In this document: in pieces, positions 16,411 to 22,463 of the stretch | Position numbering within the stretch: position 1 is the stretch's first letter | How the letters are laid out: every line of letters begins with the position of its first letter | Origin: Aequorivita sp. UBA3180 | Lineage (GTDB): Bacteria > Bacteroidota > Bacteroidia > Flavobacteriales > Flavobacteriaceae | Direction: 5' to 3' | Assembly: GCA_002364215.1 (NCBI GenBank) | Contig: DEXQ01000008.1 | Span: 63,468 to 127,467 of the forward strand | Length of the DNA: 64,000 bases | Notes under the pieces: generated by a model | What the model saw: only the letters and a program-made list of their open reading frames with translations | Told to the model about the DNA's origin: nothing | Database searches by the model: none | Program-made: the position numbers and the translations under genes

Positions 16411-16433
16411 AAGCCTTACATTGCATAATTAAA

Positions 16434-17012
16434 ATGAAACGGAACCACCACAAAACCTTCAATCTATTAATGTCCATAACATTAATGCTAGTTTGTGCCG
16501 CGTTTGGTGTTTTCTTGATTCTTAATTGGAAATATATCTCAAATCCACAGTTGCTACCCAATTATAGGGGCAATTCAATTTTTGAATATCAAGAAGATTT
16601 GGCAAGGTTCAGGCATTGGGGTTTTTTCTATCCGTGGATTGTTTTAGGCTTTTTAATATATTTTCAAACGTTTTTACTTGCGTATTTATTGATTAGAAAA
16701 AATTTGAATTTTTCCTTACGAAAGTGGATTATTATTTTAGTTGGCACCCTTTTAATATACTTCTTTCCAACTATTCTAGATTTTTTATCAGAATTATTTC
16801 ATTTCAATCCGTATGATTATACTTCCCTAAGCTTCAGCCGTCTTATTTCTAATGGTTTGATGTTGTTAATAGTGATCTTATTCTTTATGTCAGCAATGAT
16901 GCTATTTTTAAAGCCGTTTAGAAATTATACAAAATTTCTGGCCATCACATTTTTCACATCGGTATTAAATGTTGTATTCATTTTTGCATTTATGGAATTG
17001 TTTTTTGATTAA
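16434..17012 (+). CDS. Polytopic membrane protein of unknown function
   Basis: A 192-residue protein with about five hydrophobic segments (near residues 12-30, 63-86, 94-115, 135-158 and 165-190) and short loops, hence an inner-membrane protein. No motif or family is recognised. Moderately AT-rich. It is flanked on both sides by copies of the type C hairpin element (16385 and 17021), which may have marked the ends of an insertion or simply act as terminators. Start ATG at 16434. Confidence 0.7.
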   Translation: MKRNHHKTFNLLMSITLMLVCAAFGVFLILNWKYISNPQLLPNYRGNSIFEYQEDLARFRHWGFFYPWIVLGFLIYFQTFLLAYLLIRKNLNFSLRKWIIILVGTLLIYFFPTILDFLSELFHFNPYDYTSLSFSRLISNGLMLLIVILFFMSAMMLFLKPFRNYTKFLAITFFTSVLNVVFIFAFMELFFD

Positions 17013-17020
17013 TATTTTCT

Positions 17021-17046
17021 AGCGCGCTTTTATAAAGCGTGCTCAT
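17021..17046. repeat. GCGCGCTTT hairpin element type C, copy 2
   Basis: AGCGCGCTTT-TAT-AAAGCGTGCT followed by CAT, directly behind the membrane protein gene; it differs from copy 1 by one loop base. Confidence 0.85.
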
Positions 17047-17104
17047 TTAAAAACCATACCCATCCCCACAAACCCACCACATTCACAAACTCACCTATTC
17101 CCAA

Positions 17105-17142
17105 CCCCCCCCCCAAAAAAAAATACGTGCAAACACGTATTT
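17105..17142. promoter_or_regulatory. C10-A9 homopolymer tract and adjacent hairpin
   Basis: Ten C (17105-17114) run directly into nine A (17115-17123). A nine-base-pair hairpin follows: AAATACGTG-CAAA-CACGTATTT (17121-17142). The tract is about 60-95 bases upstream of the ATG at 17200 and could vary by slippage. Its effect on expression is not known. Confidence 0.6.
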
Positions 17143-17199
17143 CCATAAAAGTCCGATTTCATAATTTTAGTTTAATATTAATCTAAAACCATAGAAATC

Positions 17200-17565
17200 A
17201 TGGCTAAACAAAATGAAACCGGCCACGTAATAAACGTGGACAACTTTTACGAACTCATGCAGTTTCCCATCTCCTACGGCACGCAGTACGCCCCGCCCAT
17301 GGCTGCATTACAAATTCCACAGCTAAATGTCAAGTACACCGCATCGCAAAACATTATCCTCCCTGGCGCGCTTTTGCAAAGCGTGCCCAGCTACTTTGAG
17401 CATTTGCAATGCGACCCATCCAACCCCGTTACGGCAAGCTTCCTGCCCGTGACCTCAAAAAAATCATTTCCCCCGAATCAACCTCTCCAGCCGAGTCATC
17501 ATTTCATCCTTCTCTTTCAGCATGCGCTCATAAAGAGCAATTTTCTCGTCGTGGAGTTTGATTAA
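17200..17565 (+). pseudogene. Probably truncated gene, unknown family
   Basis: An open frame of 121 residues. The first ~85 residues look like genuine protein (MAKQNETGHVINVDNFYELM, then a mixed region), and I recall flavobacterial hypotheticals with a similar start that run longer. From about residue 89 (after VTSKK) the frame merely runs antisense through the 3' end of the XRE gene, so the original C-terminus is lost. Codons for GALLQSVP are supplied by the third type C hairpin (17365-17390). I read it as a 3'-truncated remnant; it could still be expressed as a short protein. Confidence 0.5.
17365..17390. repeat. GCGCGCTTT hairpin element type C, copy 3, in frame
   Basis: GGCGCGCTTT-TGC-AAAGCGTGCCC. 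Relative to copies 1 and 2 the outer A-T pair is replaced by G-C on both sides, preserving the stem. It lies in frame within the truncated gene at 17200. Confidence 0.85.
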
Positions 17566-17865
17566 TTGTTCTATGGGGTGAAAAGTAGGATTATTGTTTA
17601 TAACCGCAGCATTGTCATTAAAAGTATTAGAAATTACATTTACAGCCTTTTCCTCATCAAAATTCTTAAAAGCTTCAACCGGAATATGGAGCACTTCAGA
17701 AATTTCTTTCAATAAATCAGTTTCAATGCTTTCTTTCTGCTCCAACAGTGAAATTTTCTTCTGGTTCCATTCCTCGCCAAGCTCATAGGCAAGTGCCTCT
17801 TGCTTCATACCAAGCATTTCGCGAAAACGTTTTACATTCCGCCCTTCGTGTACCTTTTGTTCCAT
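17464..17865 (-). CDS. XRE-family transcriptional regulator
   Basis: A 133-residue protein. Residues about 8-65 form a Cro/CI-type helix-turn-helix (NVKRFREMLGMKQEALAYEL, then WNQKKISLLEQKESI as recognition and following helices). After a linker (FNDNAAVINNNPTFHP) there is a C-terminal coiled coil (IEQLIKLHDEKIALYERMLK) that probably dimerises. This layout is common in Bacteroidota XRE regulators. No partner gene is obvious; it sits alone on the minus strand inside the accessory patch, and its 3' end overlaps the truncated frame from 17200. Confidence 0.85.
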   Translation of the reverse strand: MEQKVHEGRNVKRFREMLGMKQEALAYELGEEWNQKKISLLEQKESIETDLLKEISEVLHIPVEAFKNFDEEKAVNVISNTFNDNAAVINNNPTFHPIEQLIKLHDEKIALYERMLKEKDEMMTRLERLIRGK

Positions 17866-18384
17866 ATTAGATATAATTCAATAATAAAGCTAATAACTAT
17901 TGCCAACTCCAGTGAATTTGAAGAAGTATATCGGCTTCAAATTTTTATTGTGACCACCAAAGTTAACTTTTATTTTAATAAATCCCCGTGTAAGTAAATA
18001 CTAAAATAGCTATTATTTAGGATAATTTATCCCTAACGTCCTAGTGTATTTATGTTTCAAACTTACTTAACAATTAAACAGATAACCCATAAACAATTAA
18101 AAAAAACTTGCAAACCACCCCTTCAATGTTGTATATTTATAACCCTGTTCTATATCCGCTCCCGGATTATACATTATGAGCAACATTTTCTCTCCCATAA
18201 GCCGACTCCATGCCGACCGTAAGCCGACTCCATGCCGACTGCAAGCCGACTCCATGCCGATTATACCCCATAGATACTCCCTAGATACTTCTAAAATACC
18301 TTATATTAACGCAATAATTTCTCTATTCCCACTAGCACCAGCCCTGTGTAGTGAATCCAAAAATTTTCTATATTTAAATGATAG
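17866..18384. other. Gene-poor stretch with phased repeat array
   Basis: About 520 bases between the XRE gene and the small open frame near 18400. It is AT-rich at first and then contains the 11-bp-period array (18199-18264) and two AGATACT motifs 11 bases apart (18272, 18283). An open frame across the array exists (18176-18400) but is not credible. No RNA gene is seen. Confidence 0.5.
18199..18264. repeat. 22-bp tandem triplicate built of 11-bp units (GCCGACT)
   Basis: Three 22-base units start at 18199, 18221 and 18243 (AAGCCGACTCCATGCCGAC plus a variable tail). Each holds two GCCGAC(T/C) heptamers, giving six heptamers at exact 11-base steps (18201 to 18256), about one helical turn apart. 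Confidence 0.9.
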
Positions 18385-18615
18385 CCAAAAACAACATTAA
18401 CTGCCTGTAACGACCAGTACAACAAATCCCTCGAAATGGGCAAAAAGGCCAAATGCAAAGGCGAAGCCGCAAAGACAAAATTAGATCAGGATCCAAACAA
18501 TGCCCAAGCACAGTTGGATTTAGAACAAGCAACCAATTTTATAAAATTCCACCGCGAACAATCCGGCGATGAGGAAAAATTACGAAACGATTTGGCAGAC
18601 TATACCTGTCCGTAA
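18385..18615 (+). pseudogene. Orphan C-terminal reading frame or small ORF
   Basis: An open frame without a stop from 18385 to TAA at 18615 that looks coding: ACNDQYNKSLEMGKKAKC, then TKLDQDPNNAQAQLDLEQAT and DEEKLRNDLADYTCP. The only internal ATG is at 18436, which would give 59 residues without a clear ribosome binding site. The frame has a good transcription terminator 4 bases behind it (18619), as a true gene end would. I read it as the 3' remnant of a lost gene or a small helical protein; the family is unknown. Confidence 0.45.
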
Positions 18616-18618
18616 CAT

Positions 18619-18648
18619 AAACGCTCCCACAGGGGCGTTTTCCTTTTT
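18619..18648 (+). terminator. Rho-independent terminator
   Basis: Stem AAACGCTCC / GGGGCGTTT (one G-T pair), loop CACA, then TCCTTTTT. Ends transcription behind the 18385-18615 frame. Confidence 0.75.
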
Positions 18649-18706
18649 ATACCAATTAAGCAATTCACTATCTTTACATTCAACATTCAACAATCAACAA
18701 TCTTTT

Positions 18707-19171
18707 ATGAACGAATCCCACCGCATACAAAGCCTTTTCACAGACCTATACCACGGCCATCCCTGGCTGGACGTTACCATACAGGACACACTTTCACAAA
18801 TAACTCCACAACAGGCCGCCCAACGCCCAATAAAAAACGGCAACACTATTTGGGAAATTGTAAACCACATAATTGCTTGGCGTGAAAACGTATTGAAGAG
18901 AGTACAGGGCGAAGTGATCCAAACCCCGTCAAACAATTATATAGAAAAGATAAAAGATACTTCCGTAGAAGCGTGGCAACAAACCCTCGAAACTTTGGAA
19001 AGAACCCAAAAGGAATGGCTCTATTTCCTTAGCACCTTTAATGAGGCAGATTTCATCAATAAATATCCGGTAAATAAACTCACCTATTATCAGCACATCC
19101 ACGGCATTCTCCAGCACGATGCCTATCATTTGGGGCAGATAGTACTGTTGGCAAAAATAACCAATCCCTAA
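18707..19171 (+). CDS. DinB family protein
   Basis: A 154-residue four-helix-bundle protein of the DinB/YfiT superfamily. I start it at ATG 18707 (MNESHRIQSLF), because the upstream in-frame extension covers the previous terminator and repeat DNA. The family's metal-ligand histidines fit: HGHPW near 20, IVNHIIAWRENVL near 55-65, and LQHDAYHLGQIVLL near the C-terminus. Members are often metal-dependent thiol transferases or stress proteins; the substrate is not known. A TATCTTTA box (18668-18675) may be its -7 element. DUF6122 follows after 9 bases. Confidence 0.9.
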   Translation: MNESHRIQSLFTDLYHGHPWLDVTIQDTLSQITPQQAAQRPIKNGNTIWEIVNHIIAWRENVLKRVQGEVIQTPSNNYIEKIKDTSVEAWQQTLETLERTQKEWLYFLSTFNEADFINKYPVNKLTYYQHIHGILQHDAYHLGQIVLLAKITNP

Positions 19172-19180
19172 CCTGATCTG

Positions 19181-19489
19181 ATGCTACAAACGCTGGTACA
19201 CTATACGTTGCATCTTTTGGTTCCCGGCCTTATAGCTTATGTTTTTTTCAGAAGTCAATGGAAAAAAGCCTGGCTCATTATGCTTGCGACTATGCTAGTA
19301 GATTTAGATCACCTCCTCGCCACCCCAATTTTCGATCCCGGACGTTGCAGCATCAACTTCCACCCGTTGCACACCTATTGGGCGATGGCAGGATATGTGG
19401 TATTGTTATTCTTTAGGAAAACTAGGATCATAGCTGTGGGATTATTATTCCACATGCTAACAGATTACATAGATTGCCAATGGAATTGA
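19181..19489 (+). CDS. DUF6122 membrane protein (YdjM-like)
   Basis: A 102-residue membrane protein with three to four hydrophobic segments. Conserved polar residues lie at helix ends: LVDLDHLLATPIF, NFHPLHTYW and FHMLTDYIDCQWN. The Asp/His pattern resembles YdjM/DUF457 'membrane-bound metal-dependent hydrolase' proteins, which suggests but does not prove metal binding. It follows the DinB gene by 9 bases and is probably co-transcribed. Confidence 0.85.
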   Translation: MLQTLVHYTLHLLVPGLIAYVFFRSQWKKAWLIMLATMLVDLDHLLATPIFDPGRCSINFHPLHTYWAMAGYVVLLFFRKTRIIAVGLLFHMLTDYIDCQWN

Positions 19490-19520
19490 AATCCCAAATC
19501 CCAAATTCCAAATTCCAAAC
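19490..19520. repeat. CCCAAAT/TTCCAAA degenerate tandem repeat
   Basis: Four to five 7-base units (AATCCCAAATCCC, then AAATTCCAAATTCC) start at the DUF6122 stop and fill part of the space to rlmH. A GCCTGTTGTGCCTCTGGCAGGC inverted repeat follows (arms GCCTG/CAGGC). Confidence 0.65.
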
Positions 19521-19565
19521 TTGCCTGTTGTGCCTCTGGCAGGCAGGTCCTGAATAAACAAATCC

Positions 19566-20039
19566 CTACCGATGGTGGTACGGCTCATTTCGAAGGATAG
19601 TAAACCCACGATACAGCTGTTCTATAAAGAAAAGCCGAACCATTTGGTGCGAAAAAGTCATAGAAGAAAGTGAAACCTTCCCGTTAGCTCTTGCATAAAC
19701 AGCATCGGTAAAACCATACGGTCCACCAATAACAAAGATGAGGTTTTTCAGGCCGCTGTTCATTTTCTTCTGAAGAAACTCAGCAAACCCTTCGGAAGTA
19801 TAGGTTTTTCCTTTTTCGTCTAGCAGAATCAAAACATCAGCAGTAGTGGTTCGCTTCAAGATTTCTTCCCCTTCAGCTTGCTTTTGAAGCGCTTCCGAAA
19901 GATTCTTGGCGTTCTTCACATCGGGTATCACCTCCATTTCAAAGGAAACATAAAACCCCAACCGCTTGGTGTAGTCATCCATCAAGGCTTGCAGTTGTTT
20001 GTTGTCGGTCTTGCCAATGGCGAGCAGCGTTATTTTCAT
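19566..20039 (-). CDS. rlmH: 23S rRNA pseudouridine(1915)-N3-methyltransferase RlmH
   Basis: A 157-residue SPOUT methyltransferase that methylates pseudouridine 1915 in helix 69 of 23S rRNA. Family motifs: LLDEKGKTYTSEGFAEFL near residue 71, FVIGGPYGFTDAVYARA near 101 (AdoMet-binding knot) and the C-terminal LSSMTFSHQMVRLFFIEQLYRG with the final YHHR. The ATG at 20039 is preferred over the TTG one codon upstream. The family name YbeA/RlaP is also used. It is the only minus-strand gene in this stretch. Confidence 0.95.
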   Translation of the reverse strand: MKITLLAIGKTDNKQLQALMDDYTKRLGFYVSFEMEVIPDVKNAKNLSEALQKQAEGEEILKRTTTADVLILLDEKGKTYTSEGFAEFLQKKMNSGLKNLIFVIGGPYGFTDAVYARANGKVSLSSMTFSHQMVRLFFIEQLYRGFTILRNEPYHHR

Positions 20040-20145
20040 CAAAAAGTTTTCAGAAGTTAAAAATACAAAGATAAAAGTTGCTACTTCCCACTTCCCACTT
20101 CGTCCTTCAAACTTTTTAAAGTATTTTAGCTAAAATTTCCTTGCT

Positions 20146-21006
20146 ATGATTTCACAGAAACAATTCAACAAAGAAATAGATATCATAATTGCAAACGCTA
20201 TCCGTGAAGACGTAGGCGATGGCGACCACAGCTCTCTTGCCTGTATTTCAGAAGATGCACGGGGCTCGGCAAAACTTTTGGTAAAAGATGAAGGCATCAT
20301 TGCTGGGGTAGAATTCGCCCGACAGGTCTTTGAATACGTTGACCCCGGCCTAAAACTCGATATAAAAATAAAAGACGGCAGCCCCGTAAAGTTTGGCGAT
20401 GTGGTGTTTTATGTTTCAGGTCTTTCGCAATCTATTTTAAAGTCGGAAAGACTCGTTTTGAATGCAATGCAGCGTATGAGTGCCATTGCCTCTAAAACCA
20501 ACGAATATGTAAAACTACTGGAGGGCACAAATACCAAAATACTCGACACCCGTAAAACCACTCCCGGAATCCGTGCGTTGGAAAAGTGGGCTGTAAAGAT
20601 TGGGGGCGGGGAGAACCACCGCTTTGCACTTTATGATATGGTAATGCTGAAGGACAATCACATAGATTTCTGTGGCGGAATAACCAAGGCTATTGAAAAG
20701 ACAAAAAAATATTTAAAGGAAAACCAGCTCGGGCTTAAAATTATAGTTGAAGCCCGAAACCTGGACGAGATTGGAGAAATATTACAATCCGAGGGCGTGT
20801 ATAGAATTTTGATAGATAATTTCAATTATGAAGATACCCGCAAAGCGGTAAAACTCATAGACGGGAAATGCCTTACAGAGTCCAGTGGCGGCATTACCTT
20901 GGAAACCGCCAGAAAATATGCCGAATGTGGCGTAGATTATATTTCCAGCGGCGCGCTGACCCATTCGGTCCACAATATGGATTTGAGCCTAAAAGCGGTT
21001 AAATGA
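20146..21006 (+). CDS. nadC: Nicotinate-nucleotide diphosphorylase (carboxylating)
   Basis: A 286-residue quinolinate phosphoribosyltransferase that makes nicotinate mononucleotide from quinolinate and PRPP in NAD synthesis. Motifs: EDVGDGDHSSLACI near residue 19, NAMQRMSAIASKT near 105, DTRKTTPGIRALEKWAVKIG near 127, MVMLKDNHI near 165, EARNLDE near 204 and LTESSGGITLETARKYAECGVD near 244. Normal length. It overlaps the following gene by 4 bases (ATGA). Confidence 0.97.
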   Translation: MISQKQFNKEIDIIIANAIREDVGDGDHSSLACISEDARGSAKLLVKDEGIIAGVEFARQVFEYVDPGLKLDIKIKDGSPVKFGDVVFYVSGLSQSILKSERLVLNAMQRMSAIASKTNEYVKLLEGTNTKILDTRKTTPGIRALEKWAVKIGGGENHRFALYDMVMLKDNHIDFCGGITKAIEKTKKYLKENQLGLKIIVEARNLDEIGEILQSEGVYRILIDNFNYEDTRKAVKLIDGKCLTESSGGITLETARKYAECGVDYISSGALTHSVHNMDLSLKAVK

Positions 21007-21914
21007 GCGAGGAGGAAGAAGAAATAAACATTCCGATTGTCCGGGATTTAGTGCGTTTCAGTAAAAAGATTAAACTTCCGGGATTGGGTGAGTTTTCTTT
21101 ATACCATTTGCTGGAAGTTTACGTCGCGGGCATTTTAAATGGCACATTTTCGTTCAGGGCCAGTTCCATTGCCTATAGTTTTTTTCTGGCGCTATTTCCT
21201 TTTCTGTTATTTCTGCTTAACCTCATTCCCTATATTCCCATCGACGGTTTCCAAACGCGTTTTTTGATATTTATGGAAGCCTTGTTGCCTGCCCAAACCA
21301 CTGAATTCTTTTATCCCATAATTGCAGATATTGCGGTAAATCCTCGCGCAGGATTAATATCGTTTGTGTTTTTTCTATCCATCTTTTTATCTGCCAATGG
21401 TGTTAATACCATCTTTAGCGCTTTTGAGCATTCTTTTCATGTAACTATTAACCGCAGTTTTTTTAGACAATACCTGGTTGCAATAATCGTTTCTATTTTC
21501 TTGGCATTGTTGTTGTTAACCTCGGTAGGGGTCATATTATATGGCGAATATATTATAAACGACCTTCAGTCCAGAGCCTATATAGACAATGATGTTTTCT
21601 GGATTTCGTTCTTTCAATTTGTTGTGTTTGTAATAATGATCTACGGGGTTATTGCCACCTTGTATTATTTTGGAACCAAAGAAGGGAAGGAGTCCCGCTT
21701 TTTTTCAGTGGGAGCCATTACTACAACGGTCCTTTTCATTGTCACAACGTATCTTTTTGGAGTTTACATCAATAACTTTTCAAATTATAACGAGTTATAC
21801 GGTTCCATTGGCGCACTTTTAATTTTGATGTTCTATATTTGGATAAACGCAAACCTATTGCTGCTAGGGTTTGAATTGAATGTTTCTATAAGGCGGCTAA
21901 AAGATAAACTTTAA
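21003..21914 (+). CDS. YihY/BrkB family membrane protein
   Basis: A 303-residue inner-membrane protein with six hydrophobic segments. The first starts after RASSIAYSFFLALFPFLLFL (the family's typical AxxAxxxYxxFLSLFPLLL segment), and the last pair is near residues 240-295 (YNELYGSIGALLILMFYIWI). This family was once called ribonuclease BN, but that activity belongs to another protein; the true role is unknown. The ATG overlaps the nadC stop. Confidence 0.92.
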   Translation: MSEEEEEINIPIVRDLVRFSKKIKLPGLGEFSLYHLLEVYVAGILNGTFSFRASSIAYSFFLALFPFLLFLLNLIPYIPIDGFQTRFLIFMEALLPAQTTEFFYPIIADIAVNPRAGLISFVFFLSIFLSANGVNTIFSAFEHSFHVTINRSFFRQYLVAIIVSIFLALLLLTSVGVILYGEYIINDLQSRAYIDNDVFWISFFQFVVFVIMIYGVIATLYYFGTKEGKESRFFSVGAITTTVLFIVTTYLFGVYINNFSNYNELYGSIGALLILMFYIWINANLLLLGFELNVSIRRLKDKL

Positions 21915-21938
21915 CTATAAACCTAAATTTTTAAACAG

Positions 21939-22367
21939 ATGAAAAAAATACTTTTAACTTGCTCCCTAATTGTCTTAACAATATTAACTGCCACGGCGCA
22001 GGATGTAACCGGAAAATGGAAAACCATCGACGATGAAACCGGCGAAGCCAAATCCATTGTAGAAATCTATAAGCAAAATGGAAAGGTTTACGGAAAAATC
22101 GTAGAAATCCTCAACCCCGCAAAAAGAAATGTAAAATGCGACAAATGCCCGGGAGAGGACAAAAACAAACCGGTGCTTGGCCTGGTAATCATTAAAGGAC
22201 TTGAAAAAGACGGCGATGAATACAATGACGGTACCATCATGGATCCCAACAATGGAAAAGTATATAAATGCTACATAGAACTTGATGGCCCAAACAAATT
22301 GGACGTTCGCGGTTACATAGGTTTTTCTCTTTTGGGAAGAACACAAACCTGGACGCGCGTCAATTAA
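21939..22367 (+). CDS. DUF2147 secreted protein
   Basis: A 142-residue protein with a signal peptide (residues about 1-20, ending ATA before QDV). The mature DUF2147 domain contains DVTGKWKTIDDETGEAKS, then a CDKCPGEDKNKP loop with two cysteines that may form a disulfide, and the C-terminal VRGYIGFSLLGRTQTWTRV. Relatives are periplasmic or surface beta-rich proteins of unknown function. A strong terminator follows at 22395. Confidence 0.93.
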   Translation: MKKILLTCSLIVLTILTATAQDVTGKWKTIDDETGEAKSIVEIYKQNGKVYGKIVEILNPAKRNVKCDKCPGEDKNKPVLGLVIIKGLEKDGDEYNDGTIMDPNNGKVYKCYIELDGPNKLDVRGYIGFSLLGRTQTWTRVN

Positions 22368-22394
22368 TAAAATTTTAAAAGCACTATCTTTAAG

Positions 22395-22417
22395 CCGCCA
22401 ATTTTGGCGGTTTTTTT
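22395..22417 (+). terminator. Rho-independent terminator behind DUF2147
   Basis: Perfect stem CCGCCAA / TTGGCGG with a two-base loop, followed by seven T. Confidence 0.92.
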
Positions 22418-22421
22418 ATTT

Positions 22422-22459
22422 CCAATAACCCAATAACCCAATAACCCCAATAATCAATA
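22422..22459. repeat. CCAATAA(C)C tandem repeat before priA
   Basis: Four units of CCAATAAC(C) with the last decayed (CAATAATC), ending 4 bases ahead of the priA start. Same class as the arrays at 9082 and 19490. Confidence 0.75.
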
Positions 22460-22463
22460 ACTT

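Noticed and set aside
18199..18264. CRISPR-like repeat
   Set aside because: Repeats are contiguous 22-mers with no unique spacers and no cas genes nearby.
18176..18400. Open frame of 74 codons over the phased array
   Set aside because: It runs through 22-base repeat units (not a multiple of three), so the repeat is read in shifting frames; no ribosome binding site or protein-like composition.
18569..18706. Upstream start for the DinB gene
   Set aside because: The extension covers a terminator and CAACATT-type repeats; homology begins at MNESHRIQ.
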